A stretch of 64,000 nucleotides of DNA, from NCBI GenBank assembly GCA_964639965.1, contig CAZXGI010000006.1:1-64000 (forward strand). The letters run 5' to 3'. How positions within the stretch are numbered: the stretch's first letter is position 1; the number at the start of each line of letters is the position of its first letter. Under the pieces are notes generated by a model. It was given only the letters and a program-made list of their open reading frames with translations. It was not told the origin of the DNA and made no database searches. Made by a program: the position numbers and the translations under genes. Source of the stretch: TMED23 sp964639965. GTDB lineage: Bacteria; Pseudomonadota; Alphaproteobacteria; Rhodospirillales; UBA2165. Below, in pieces: positions 44,256 through 53,527 of the stretch.

Positions 44256-45038
44256 TTATCCTCTAGCGACCCAATCCAACTGTTCTCGAAAATTAACGAT
44301 GTCTCCGACCACAATTAACGCTGGCGGAATTAAATCAGAAGCCGCTACATCTGCAGCACAGCTCTGCAAAGTAGAAATTAGAACCTGCTGCCCAGGCTTG
44401 GTCGCCTTGCAAATGATTGCCACAGGTTCTGTCGGGGGGCGACCAGCTTCTCTTAATTGATCAGCAATTCTGCCAATATGCGCCATTCCCATGAAAAAAA
44501 TCAGGGCGGGCGAGCCGTCGGCCAAGGCTTTCCAATTAATATCATCCGGTACCTCCCCACTGGCATTATGTCCTGTAATAAAGGTCACCGCTGAGTTCGT
44601 GCCTCTAGTGGTCATAGGAATACCTGCGTAAGCAAGCCCACCAATACCTGCAGTAATCCCAGGTACTATTCGAAAGAATATGTTCTCTTTTGCCAAACGT
44701 AGACACTCCTCAGCTCCTCGCCCGAATACAAATGGATCACCACCTTTTAGCCTTAATACGCGTTTATTTTTTTTAGCAAGTATTACAAGACGGTCAGATA
44801 TGTCTTTCTGCTTAGGTGACGGTTTCCCACCACGTTTTCCAGCATATTCCAGCGCAGCATTTTCTCCTGCAAACCTTAAAATATCCTCACCGACAAGAGC
44901 ATCGTATACGATAACATCTGCATTCTGGATACCATGTAAGGCCAACAGTGAGAGTAACCCAGGGTCTCCTGGTCCAGCACCAACGACCCAAACAGTCCCC
45001 GGATCAAAGTTGGGCATTCTTATTGTTTTATTTTCCAT
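44256..45038 (-). CDS. cobA: Uroporphyrinogen-III C-methyltransferase
   Basis: The protein starts near MENKTIRMPNFDPGTVWVVGAGPGDPGLLSLLALHG and contains LRLKGGDPFVFGRGAEEC and VVPGITAGIGGLAYAGIP, the SAM-binding motifs of SUMT. It makes precorrin-2, the branch point to cobalamin and siroheme. Starts at 45065, 45038 and 45017 are all in frame and none has a clear ribosome site; I used 45038. The divergent cbiD starts about 55 bases away, so a shared regulatory region is likely. Confidence 0.94.
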   Translation of the reverse strand: MENKTIRMPNFDPGTVWVVGAGPGDPGLLSLLALHGIQNADVIVYDALVGEDILRFAGENAALEYAGKRGGKPSPKQKDISDRLVILAKKNKRVLRLKGGDPFVFGRGAEECLRLAKENIFFRIVPGITAGIGGLAYAGIPMTTRGTNSAVTFITGHNASGEVPDDINWKALADGSPALIFFMGMAHIGRIADQLREAGRPPTEPVAIICKATKPGQQVLISTLQSCAADVAASDLIPPALIVVGDIVNFREQLDWVARG

Positions 45039-45092
45039 AAATTTAAATTTAGCAGACTGGAGCATGATTGAAAAAGAATATAAGCTATTTTA

Positions 45093-46205
45093 ATGCAAAA
45101 TAATATTTCTATAGAAACAGAGGATAGCGCCCGAGAACTGCGGAGAGGTTGGACGACAGGTGCTTGCGCGACCGCGGCAGCAAAAGCCAGTTATATTGGG
45201 CTATTAACCGGCCAGATACCAAGTAAAGTTACGATAACACTCCCAGGTGGACAAAAACCTGATTTTTTAGTCAAAGAATCACATATTTCCAAATTAACTG
45301 TTATGGCTGCCATTGAAAAAGATGCAGGGGATGATCCTGATGTTACACACGGCTCAGTAATTCGCGTGTCTATTCGCCAATCAGAGAAATTAACCTTTAA
45401 AGCTGGCCTTGGTGTTGGAAAAGTTACTAAACCTGGCCTACCAATTAAGGTCGGGGAACCCGCAATTAATCCTGGACCTCGTAAAATGATAGAGCAAAAC
45501 TTACAAGTCGTAGCAGATAAATATGGCGGCGATTTAAAAATTCAAATAGAGATCTCAATCGATAATGGTCGAAAATTAGCACAAAAAACTTGGAACCCAC
45601 GTCTTGGTATTGTTGGAGGCCTATCAATACTGGGTACTACAGGAGTAGTTATTCCATATTCTTGTGCGGCGTGGATAGCTTCAATCCATCAAGGCATTGA
45701 TGTTGCACGTGCAACAGGGATCAAGCATGTTGCCGCTTGCACAGGAAAAACTTCCGAAGAAGCTGTAACCACTTTATATAAATTTGAACCATCATCAATA
45801 TTGGATATGGGAGATTTTGTTGGTGGCACTGTTAAATATCTCCGAACTAATCCTATTTCAAAAGTTACCATCGCAAGTGGTTTTGGGAAAGCATCAAAAC
45901 TCGCGGCCGGTCATATGGACTTACATTCAAACCGCTCCCAATTAAACCCAAATTTCATTGCCTCATTAGCAGCTAAGACCGGTATTAACAAATACATCTG
46001 TGATCAGATTGCTAGATCCGAAAGTGCAGGCAATATAATAGAAATAATTGAAAAATATAACCTTAAACTTGGAGATGAAATAGCCAAAACCGCTCAGGCC
46101 GTCGTCAATGAGGAAATCGATAACAATATCAATATTGAGATTCTAGTCTATGATAGAAAAGGAACCCAGATCGGCCACGCTCCCTTTAAAACGGTTAAGA
46201 AATGA
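45093..46205 (+). CDS. cbiD: Cobalt-precorrin-5B C1-methyltransferase
   Basis: The 370-residue protein has the CbiD signature RRGWTTGACATAAAKASY at residues 14-31, then AIEKDAGDDPDVTHG and GVGKVTKPGLPIKVGEPAINPGPR. CbiD methylates C1 in the early-cobalt (anaerobic-type) route; late-cobalt organisms use CobF instead. The cobK start lies only four bases within its stop region, so the two are an operon. Its presence with CobN is unusual and discussed as a finding. Confidence 0.94.
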   Translation: MQNNISIETEDSARELRRGWTTGACATAAAKASYIGLLTGQIPSKVTITLPGGQKPDFLVKESHISKLTVMAAIEKDAGDDPDVTHGSVIRVSIRQSEKLTFKAGLGVGKVTKPGLPIKVGEPAINPGPRKMIEQNLQVVADKYGGDLKIQIEISIDNGRKLAQKTWNPRLGIVGGLSILGTTGVVIPYSCAAWIASIHQGIDVARATGIKHVAACTGKTSEEAVTTLYKFEPSSILDMGDFVGGTVKYLRTNPISKVTIASGFGKASKLAAGHMDLHSNRSQLNPNFIASLAAKTGINKYICDQIARSESAGNIIEIIEKYNLKLGDEIAKTAQAVVNEEIDNNINIEILVYDRKGTQIGHAPFKTVKK

Positions 46206-46936
46206 GACGACTTTTAATATTAGGAGGTACAGGTGAAGCCTCCAATCTCGCAACTAAAACAAAAGAAATACCCAATCTTACAACGATTTATTCGTTAGCC
46301 GGTCGAACTAATACACCTAATATCCCTTTATGTGAGATCCGAACTGGTGGTTTCGGGGGTTTAAACGGCTTAGTTCAATATCTGCAAGCCGCAAAGATTG
46401 ATTTTGTAATAGATGCAACTCACCCTTTTGCAAATAAAATTGCCGCAAATGTGGCAAAAGCTTGCACCAGCATCAATATCCCAAGAATTAAATTCTGCCG
46501 ACCAGCTTGGGAACCAAAAAAAATACCTTGGATTTCTGTTCCCTCTTATTCGGAAACTGCAAATAAACTTAACTTAATGGGTCAACGTATTTTTCTCTCA
46601 ATCGGAACAAGTAACCTTAATGCGTTTTCTTTTCTATCGAAAAAGTGGTTCCTAATCCGTGCCATTGAGAAACCAATTCGGCCAATCCCTCTTACAAACC
46701 ACAATATTATCTTAGCCCGTGGACCGTTTAATGAAATCCACGAACACAACTTATTTGTCAAATTCGGTATTGAGGTCCTCGTTAGTAAAAATAGTGGCGG
46801 CATTCCCGCTGCCAAACTTAAAGTTGCACACAAGCTCGGAATACCAATCATAATGATCGAACAACCATCGCCGCCTAAAGGAAGTGTTATGCACTCAATA
46901 CAAGAGACATTAGACTGGCTAAACAATCAATCATAA
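46202..46936 (+). CDS. cobK: Precorrin-6A reductase
   Basis: The 244-residue protein begins LLILGGTGEASNLATK and has DATHPFANKIAANVAKACTSINIPRIKFCRPAWEP and AKLKVAHKLGIPIIMIEQP, typical of CobK/CbiJ. It reduces precorrin-6A (or the cobalt form) with NADPH. It overlaps the cbiD stop by four bases. The length is normal. Confidence 0.93.
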   Translation: MRRLLILGGTGEASNLATKTKEIPNLTTIYSLAGRTNTPNIPLCEIRTGGFGGLNGLVQYLQAAKIDFVIDATHPFANKIAANVAKACTSINIPRIKFCRPAWEPKKIPWISVPSYSETANKLNLMGQRIFLSIGTSNLNAFSFLSKKWFLIRAIEKPIRPIPLTNHNIILARGPFNEIHEHNLFVKFGIEVLVSKNSGGIPAAKLKVAHKLGIPIIMIEQPSPPKGSVMHSIQETLDWLNNQS

Positions 46937-46984
46937 CTTACATTTTAAACACAAAATACTGAACAAACTTTTTCAACACACCAC

Positions 46985-47740
46985 TCATCTTGGACGTAAC
47001 AAGTGTTTATGGTCTTTTGCATACAAACGACTGTCGACAAAATTATCAGTATTAAAGACTTTGCCAACCATGACCAACGCTGTTCTTGTAATTTTCTCCG
47101 CGCGCACTTTTGCGTGTATGTTGGTTAGTGTGCCCGGTATTATTTTTTGGTCCGGCCACGTGACCCTATAAATGATGTAGACAGGGCAATTTTCCCCATA
47201 GTGGGGAATTAGGTCCTGAACAACTTTTTTTAAGTTTCGTACGGAAAGGTGTATCGCAAGTGTTGCCGTTGATTTTGCTAAGGAAGCCAGTTCTTCCCCG
47301 CTTGGCATATTAGAGGCTTTTCCCGCAGTCCTCGTGATTATCACGGTTTGAGAAACTTCCGGAAGGGTAAGTTCTTGATTTAATGCTGCTGCAGCTGCAG
47401 TAAAAGCAGGAACTCCAGGTGTAACATCATAATCAATACCAAGCGAATCAAGCTTACGCATTTGTTCTGCTATAGCACCATATATTGATGGATCGCCTGA
47501 ATGTACCCGAGCAACATCTAATCCATTCTGATCAGCCTGTTTAATCTTTTCAATGATCTGATCTAGATGGAGTGGCGCCGTGTCAATAATTTCAGCGTCA
47601 CTAGGAGCCTCTGCCACTACTTGCTCTGGAACAAGGGAGCCGGCATAAAGACAAACCTGACTTGCTTTGATGTGATTGAGTCCTCGAACTGTAATAAGGT
47701 CAGGGGCTCCGGGGCCAGCACCAATAAAGTGAACCGTCAT
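46985..47740 (-). CDS. cobM: Precorrin-4 C11-methyltransferase
   Basis: The 251-residue protein has VHFIGAGPGAPDLITVRGLNHI and VCLYAGSLVPEQVV at the N-terminus, VARVHSGDPSIYGAIAEQMRKL and VTPGVPAFTAAAAALNQELTLPEVSQTVIITR, the set of SAM-binding motifs for CobM/CbiF. It methylates C11. It overlaps the start of cobJ's stop by four bases (ATGA). It is the last gene of the leftward cobH-L-I-J-M run. Confidence 0.96.
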   Translation of the reverse strand: MTVHFIGAGPGAPDLITVRGLNHIKASQVCLYAGSLVPEQVVAEAPSDAEIIDTAPLHLDQIIEKIKQADQNGLDVARVHSGDPSIYGAIAEQMRKLDSLGIDYDVTPGVPAFTAAAAALNQELTLPEVSQTVIITRTAGKASNMPSGEELASLAKSTATLAIHLSVRNLKKVVQDLIPHYGENCPVYIIYRVTWPDQKIIPGTLTNIHAKVRAEKITRTALVMVGKVFNTDNFVDSRLYAKDHKHLLRPR

Positions 47741-49572
47741 TCAAAATTTTCCTTTTTTTCACAGTAACCACGTGGAGTATATACGTGAGATTTATTATTT
47801 AGCGTCAGTAACCGCGTCTGAGAACTACCAATCAGCAAAACTGTAAGCATATCGACCTCTTTAGCTTTTAACTCACTTAATGTAATTACATCAATCTTTT
47901 CTTCTCCACGACCAAGGTTTTTTGCCACTACAACAGGGGTTTCTGGCGAACGATAATTTAATAAAATCTTTCTGGCTAAACCTAGTTGTTCTTGTCGTTT
48001 CATTGAGACCGGATTAAATAAAGCGATGACAAAATCACCTTCAGCAGCAGCTCCTAGACGTTTTTCAATTACTTCCCAAGGGGTCAAAAGGTCTGAAAGT
48101 GAAATGGAGCAAAAATCGTGGCCTAGTGGGGCGCCTATCTTTGCTGCCGCTGCCTGCAAAGCCGATATACCAGGAACAACATGTACCTCAATTCGTTGCC
48201 ACTCCGGTTTTATATTTCCTTTAATACCATACTCGATTGATTCAAAAACCAAACTCGCCATCGCGTAAATTCCAGCATCGCCACTGGAAACTAGCGCAAC
48301 TTCTTTACCCTCAGCCGCTAAATTAAGTGCTTTTTCAACTCTGGCACGCTCCTCACCTAGAGGATAATCATAACGATTTTTACCTTTGATTAAAGAACCC
48401 AATAAATCTAAATAAAGCTTATAACCAACAATCTCAGTTGCCCTAGAAATTTCGTTGGTTGCTTCTGGGGCCCGCCAATAATTTGAACCTGGACCAATCC
48501 CAATCACAACCAAACGTCCACAACCTCTTCCGACTTTTTCAGGGTTGATAATACTTGGAGAAAGGGCAACCGCGCAGGTTATACCTCCGTGTTTTTGCTT
48601 AGTAACAATCAGCTCAGAATCGGAGCCTGCGGCAGCCAAAGCCGAAGCCTCACTTATACTATGACTACCAACCACAGAAAAAACATAATCAGATGGATCC
48701 GACACTCGGGATGTTTCTTTTTCTAAAGTTTCTGCGTTAAACAAACGCAACGGCAACCCCCATAATTTTGCTACGTTACGGATAGCTTCTTCATCTTCCT
48801 TGATGTCAATGGTAGCAATACAGGCTATCGCAAATTCACTAAGATTATTTGTCTTCAAAACTAAAGACAGGAAGGTAGTAAGTTCTTTTGAATTGACACC
48901 CCTCTCACAGCCAATTCCCAGTGAAAGTACACCCGGTGCCAAGATTAAATCTTTGGTTTTTTCTGGAAAATCAGAATAGGTAACCCTAATTTTCTTAGCA
49001 GCACTCTCAGATACCGAGAAATTAAATGCTGAAAGCCAACTCACGTCAACGTTATTCAGGTTTTCGAAATTAATAGATACAGATTCATTATTTAATAAAG
49101 CAGCCATGATCGATTTCGCAGCGCCTCGGTTAGCTACTCGCCATCCTATAGGCGGGTTGGCGAGTGCTATTCCATACCGTGTGTCCCCAGCAGTTGAAAT
49201 CCCAGGCTTAACTTTTAAAACTTTAGAAAATATTTCAGCGAGTTCATTTGCTCCAAAATGTCCACCCAGCAATGGTATAATAGATTTACCGTCCTCAGAT
49301 ACAACCAAGACTGGTGGCTCATGAGTTTTATCGGCCACTAAAGGCCCCAGTGCTCGAATGACTATGCCTGCAGAAAAAAAAGCGATAATCGGCCGATCTT
49401 CTGAAAATAACATGCGCAGGTGGTCAATAGTTTTCTCAAATGGAAAATCAACTCCAGAAACTCTTGATTTCAACCCATGCACCTCAGCCGCGTGAACATG
49501 AGGAACCAATTTACGGGCCAATTTAATGCCAGTTTTATTTAAAACGACGAAAGCCGGGAACTTAACTTTCAT
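47737..49572 (-). CDS. cobJ: CbiG-CobJ fusion: cobalt-precorrin-5A hydrolase plus precorrin-3B C17-methyltransferase
   Basis: The 611-residue protein has a CbiG N-terminal half (residues about 1-350): FFSAGIVIRALGPLVADKTHEPPVLVVSEDGKSIIPLLGGHFGANELA and then LGIGCERGVNSKEL, the CobE/CbiG C-terminal domain. Residues about 360-600 form a SAM methyltransferase, with LVVIGIGPGSNYWRAPEA and ALVSSGDAGIYAMASLVFE, typical of CobJ/CbiH. The CbiG domain opens the delta-lactone in the early-cobalt route; the fusion is known from other bacteria. It overlaps both neighbours by four bases. Confidence 0.92.
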   Translation of the reverse strand: MKVKFPAFVVLNKTGIKLARKLVPHVHAAEVHGLKSRVSGVDFPFEKTIDHLRMLFSEDRPIIAFFSAGIVIRALGPLVADKTHEPPVLVVSEDGKSIIPLLGGHFGANELAEIFSKVLKVKPGISTAGDTRYGIALANPPIGWRVANRGAAKSIMAALLNNESVSINFENLNNVDVSWLSAFNFSVSESAAKKIRVTYSDFPEKTKDLILAPGVLSLGIGCERGVNSKELTTFLSLVLKTNNLSEFAIACIATIDIKEDEEAIRNVAKLWGLPLRLFNAETLEKETSRVSDPSDYVFSVVGSHSISEASALAAAGSDSELIVTKQKHGGITCAVALSPSIINPEKVGRGCGRLVVIGIGPGSNYWRAPEATNEISRATEIVGYKLYLDLLGSLIKGKNRYDYPLGEERARVEKALNLAAEGKEVALVSSGDAGIYAMASLVFESIEYGIKGNIKPEWQRIEVHVVPGISALQAAAAKIGAPLGHDFCSISLSDLLTPWEVIEKRLGAAAEGDFVIALFNPVSMKRQEQLGLARKILLNYRSPETPVVVAKNLGRGEEKIDVITLSELKAKEVDMLTVLLIGSSQTRLLTLNNKSHVYTPRGYCEKKENFE

Positions 49573-50282
49573 AATTCTAATATTTCTCCACTCAACCGTA
49601 CAATTATCATTGAAAAATAAGGGGCTGTATTTTCATCCATCTCACTCAACCGTCTAATACGCTGATTACCCATAGTCGCGCGTTCTATATAATGAGCATT
49701 ATCAATGACACCAATTTTTCTTAAAATCTGTTTTATTTTTCCTAAGTGGCGACCAACCTTGATGATGGCCGCAGTATTAGCTATCAGCAAACGCTCTTCA
49801 ATAATCTTTTCATCCAAAGGACCCGGTATTACAGAAATTATGTCATTCCGAGCGGCCAGAGGCAAAGCTAATGCAGATGAACAGGCTGCCAATGATGTGA
49901 CGCCTGGTACGACACTTACAAGATGTTTTTTCGAGAGCCGATTAAACAGATACATAAACGATCCATAAAAAAAAGGATCTCCTTCACATAATATAGCGAC
50001 AGTCTTTCCAGCATTCACCGCTTCATCAATCTCTATAGTGGCGGAATCATACACTTCTTGAGCCGGATATCGATCACTGAGCATTGGGATTGAAATTATG
50101 ATTTCTTCTTGATTTGAAGTTAAGTGCGCCTGAGCAATCGACCGCACTAAACTCTCATCTCCATCCAGGGCTGGATAGGCAATGACATCCACATCTTGTA
50201 GGATTTTTAAAGCTTTGACAGTAATTAAATCAGGATCTCCAGGTCCTATGCCAAGCCCCCAAATTTTTGGATCATTATTCAT
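49569..50282 (-). CDS. cobI: Precorrin-2 C20-methyltransferase
   Basis: The 237-residue protein has IWGLGIGPGDPDLITVKALKIL at the N-terminus, VAILCEGDPFFYGSFMYLF and SVVPGVTSLAACSSALALPLAARND, the CobI/CbiL SAM-binding motifs. It methylates C20 of precorrin-2 to give precorrin-3A. It overlaps cobL and the fusion gene by four bases each. The length is normal. Confidence 0.95.
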   Translation of the reverse strand: MNNDPKIWGLGIGPGDPDLITVKALKILQDVDVIAYPALDGDESLVRSIAQAHLTSNQEEIIISIPMLSDRYPAQEVYDSATIEIDEAVNAGKTVAILCEGDPFFYGSFMYLFNRLSKKHLVSVVPGVTSLAACSSALALPLAARNDIISVIPGPLDEKIIEERLLIANTAAIIKVGRHLGKIKQILRKIGVIDNAHYIERATMGNQRIRRLSEMDENTAPYFSMIIVRLSGEILEL

Positions 50283-51475
50283 ATTTTGGTTATTTTTAAC
50301 TGTGTTACGGGTTTAAGTGCAGACCAACTAGTATAATTCCCCAAAGCTTGAGCTCGCGAGATTTCTATTTTATTTAAATCACCACCAAGTTTGGCTCGTG
50401 CAGCGACCAAACGGCTTTCGCCTTCAAACGTTGTTGCATTTGCAACCAAACGACCGCCAGGTCGTAGATTTTGCCAGCAATATTCTAGCAATCCATTTGT
50501 GGTAAGGCCTCCACCTATAAAAACAGCATCTGGAGAAGGTAAGCCAATAATCTCTGTCAACGCTTCACCAAACACCACCTTTAATTCGGGTACCCCTAAA
50601 GCTAAGGCATTTCTGTTGATCATTCCAAGCCGGTCAATATTACGTTCAACTGCAATTACTCTTGAATTTTGTGTTCCACGCAACCATTCAATACCGATGG
50701 ATCCACAACCTGCACCAATATCCCACAGCATCTGTCCCGGCATAGGAACCAAAGACGAAACCGTGATTGCTCTAACTTCACGCTTTGTTAATTGGCCATC
50801 ATGCTCAAAAACATCATCGGGTAGGCCAGGGACGCGTGCTTTAGGTATTATTCCCTCATCGGCTAAACATTCAATTGCTATAGTATTAAAATCAGGTATC
50901 ACCTCGTGATCCCAATCAGCCGCCGTACCTTCAAATCGCTGCTCATCACCTCCTCCCATTTGAGAAAAAACAGTGAGCGAACTTCCACCAAATCCTGTGT
51001 CTTTTAAGACCCCAGCAATCTGATCCGGCGTATTACCGTCGTTAGCCAAGACAACAAGTTTATTTCCCGGCATCAAAAAAGCCTTCACTCGATCCAGATC
51101 CCGGCCATGTACGGTTAAACAATCAATTTCGTTTAATGGCCAAGCCAATCGAGCAGCAACAAGCGAAAAAGCCGAAGATGAAGGAATAATTTTTATGGCA
51201 TCTGGCCCATAACGACGACCGAGAGCGGCGCCAATACCAAACCACATAGGGTCACCCGTGGCAATTATAGTTACTTTTTTTTCTTTAAGCTGGTCAAGTT
51301 CTGCAAAACTATCCTCTAGCGGTGATTTCCATATCAACCCCTTTTTACCAACCAGTGCAAGATGACGCTCTCCGCCGAATAAAAACTCTGCATCATCAAT
51401 AAATTCTCTTGCTAAAGTTCCAAGACCCGAAAGCCCGTCTTCACCAATACCAATGATTGTAAGCCAAGCCGTCAT
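50279..51475 (-). CDS. cobL: Precorrin-6B C5,15-methyltransferase (decarboxylating), CbiE-CbiT fusion
   Basis: The 398-residue protein joins a CbiE-like SAM domain (WLTIIGIGEDGLSGLG, ATGDPMWFGIGAALGRRYG, SSSAFSLVAARLAWPL) to a CbiT-like Rossmann methyltransferase (PMPGQMLWDIGAGCGSIGIEWLRGTQNSRVIAVERN). The fusion is the normal aerobic-type CobL. It methylates C5 and C15 and removes the C12 acetate carboxyl. It overlaps cobH and cobI by four bases. Confidence 0.95.
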   Translation of the reverse strand: MTAWLTIIGIGEDGLSGLGTLAREFIDDAEFLFGGERHLALVGKKGLIWKSPLEDSFAELDQLKEKKVTIIATGDPMWFGIGAALGRRYGPDAIKIIPSSSAFSLVAARLAWPLNEIDCLTVHGRDLDRVKAFLMPGNKLVVLANDGNTPDQIAGVLKDTGFGGSSLTVFSQMGGGDEQRFEGTAADWDHEVIPDFNTIAIECLADEGIIPKARVPGLPDDVFEHDGQLTKREVRAITVSSLVPMPGQMLWDIGAGCGSIGIEWLRGTQNSRVIAVERNIDRLGMINRNALALGVPELKVVFGEALTEIIGLPSPDAVFIGGGLTTNGLLEYCWQNLRPGGRLVANATTFEGESRLVAARAKLGGDLNKIEISRAQALGNYTSWSALKPVTQLKITKI

Positions 51476-52101
51476 TCGTTAGCCCCAAGTAGAACCGCAT
51501 TGATCGCTGCAGCAGCCAACGCTGAACCACCAAACCTACCGGTAAGTGTCATATAGGGAATACCTAAATCTTTTTCAATCAAATAAGTTTTGGATTCAGC
51601 AGCCCCAACAAAACCAACAGGAAACCCAAATATTACCGCCGGTCTCGGGCAGCTAGAATCATCAAGCATGTCAACCAGATGAAACAAAGCTGTCGGCGCG
51701 TTGCCAATAGACACTACCGCATCACCAAGGTATGGCCGCCACAATTCAACAGCAGCGGCCGAGCGAGTGGTAGCCAGTGACTTTGCAAGTTTCGGTACGC
51801 TATCATCGTTAAGAAAACACTTGATTCGCGAACCTTCAGGAAGACGCTCTTTCATGATACCTGAAACCACCATATTAGCGTCAACTATAATCGGTGCAGA
51901 TTTTGCTATATTAGAACTTGCATTTCCAGCTACATCGCCATCCCATGCGATATTTTCAATAATTTCAGGAGTTGCTGTCGCGTGAACGAGGCGAATAACA
52001 ATTTGATGGAGGCTTTCGGGGAATCTAGATAAGTCGACTTCTTTCAAAATGGCTTCAAAAGAGGTTTGATAAATTTTTTTTGGATCACGCAAATATCTCA
52101 T
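51472..52101 (-). CDS. cobH: Precorrin-8X methylmutase
   Basis: The 209-residue protein has ESLHQIVIRLVHATATPEIIENIAWDG, the IVDANMVVSGI core, IGNAPTALFHLVDML and FGFPVGFVGAAESKTYL, all of the CobH/CbiC family, which moves a methyl group from C11 to C12. The His of VHATA is the usual catalytic residue. It overlaps cobL by four bases. It starts 97 bases downstream of the cbiX stop. Confidence 0.95.
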   Translation of the reverse strand: MRYLRDPKKIYQTSFEAILKEVDLSRFPESLHQIVIRLVHATATPEIIENIAWDGDVAGNASSNIAKSAPIIVDANMVVSGIMKERLPEGSRIKCFLNDDSVPKLAKSLATTRSAAAVELWRPYLGDAVVSIGNAPTALFHLVDMLDDSSCPRPAVIFGFPVGFVGAAESKTYLIEKDLGIPYMTLTGRFGGSALAAAAINAVLLGANE

Positions 52102-52198
52102 GCATAACCACCTAAATATTTAATAATTCTGTAGGGCTTTTGAAAATAAACCAACTCAACACTAAAAGGCAATGATGAAAGCTCACGATTTGGGCTCA

Positions 52199-53305
52199 TC
52201 ACTCAATTTTGTTGCGCTGAGTTACTAATTTTTTTCTATGCTCGCGCTCATCATCTATAACCTCCTGGGGAAACTGGCTCATAAAACAACAACAAACACC
52301 TTGATCTATCATTGTTCTCGGCCCATTTGGATGCGAAATGTGTTTATATTTTGGATGCGAATGTCCGTGTGAATGCTCATGGGTATTTTCGTGGTCATGT
52401 ATGTGACTATGTGCCACAGGAGACTCATCATCCTCCGGATCCATAATAGATTGATATTCTGCGTGGTGATGATGAATTTCGACTTCGCCACGAGACAAAC
52501 GAGCTTTAAATGAAGCCATTAAATCATGACGTTCATCAACAATCCCTTTTTTTGCCTCTTCAATCCGGCTTACAAATGTGTCTATCACATTTGTCTGATC
52601 AGAAAGATATTTCGCTTTAAAAAATTGAATATTTGGAGCACTCAACGCAACACGGTCAACATAATTTTGTATTCTATCAATCAGGCGACCAGAAAAGAGG
52701 AAGTAAGGTGCCACGACTATTTTCTTATAATCTAATTTGATAGCCATTTTCAATCCTCGGCCAACGGAAGGAAAAGTAACACCCGAATATACCGTCTCCG
52801 ACCAACCAAACCCCATATTTTCCGCCACTATTCGCGTCAATCTAGCTGCTTCCGCGTTTGCATATGTATCCGAAGTACCTCTTCCGACAACAACCAACAT
52901 AGTATCATATAAATCGCCATCATGGACGTGATCAATACCTAAACTCTCCATAATCCGAGCTTCAAACGCGGTGATCATTTTAGGATCTAACGCCAATTCT
53001 CGACCATATTTAATTTCCACACTAGGGTATTTTTTTTGGTATGAAATCAAAACGGATGGTATATCATTCTTTGCATGCGTGGCCGCAAATAGCATTCCAG
53101 GTACAGCTATAATTTGCTCAACACCGGCTTCCCTAAGGATATCTAACCCCATGTGAATATTGGGAGACGAATATTCTAAGAAACCATATTCCACCGGAAT
53201 ATTAGGAAAACGTTTTCTTACAGCTGTAGCCAAAGAGCCAAATTCCTGCTCTGCACTCTTTGAACGACTGCCATGCCCGCAAATAATAATTCCAAGTTTT
53301 GACAT
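52199..53305 (-). CDS. cbiX: Sirohydrochlorin cobaltochelatase, long form with a His-rich tail
   Basis: The 368-residue protein has two CbiX-like repeats: GIIICGHGSRSKSAEQEF with His11 and a second metal-site candidate in MLFAATHAKNDIP (His77), then VVVGRGTSDTYANAEAARL. Residues about 278-325 are rich in His (HHHH, HSHIHDHEN, HEHSHGHSH), a likely cobalt store. A CCC cluster (338-340) could hold a metal or Fe-S cluster. It should insert Co2+ into sirohydrochlorin. It starts the leftward biosynthetic operon, with a 222-base gap to cbiB. Confidence 0.9.
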   Translation of the reverse strand: MSKLGIIICGHGSRSKSAEQEFGSLATAVRKRFPNIPVEYGFLEYSSPNIHMGLDILREAGVEQIIAVPGMLFAATHAKNDIPSVLISYQKKYPSVEIKYGRELALDPKMITAFEARIMESLGIDHVHDGDLYDTMLVVVGRGTSDTYANAEAARLTRIVAENMGFGWSETVYSGVTFPSVGRGLKMAIKLDYKKIVVAPYFLFSGRLIDRIQNYVDRVALSAPNIQFFKAKYLSDQTNVIDTFVSRIEEAKKGIVDERHDLMASFKARLSRGEVEIHHHHAEYQSIMDPEDDESPVAHSHIHDHENTHEHSHGHSHPKYKHISHPNGPRTMIDQGVCCCFMSQFPQEVIDDEREHRKKLVTQRNKIE

Positions 53306-53527
53306 GTAAACCTATATTACATAAACCTTTTCACAACTTATCCAATTAAACCCAGCATAAATGGGTATTTTCACTCATCGCTATCCTGTATTATCAACTT
53401 AAGAAAGGCAATCAAGGTACACCATAATAAAGGATCAGTCACTGCAGCTAAAGATATTTTCTCATATCCAAATCAGAAAAATAACTACCCAATTGACGGT
53501 ATAAAGTGGCCCTGCTAGGAATAATCG

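Noticed and set aside
53350..53366. Hairpin ACCCA/TGGGT in the gap between cbiX and cbiB
   Set aside because: The stem is only 5 bases, has no proper T-tract and no B12-box sequence near it; not called as terminator or riboswitch.
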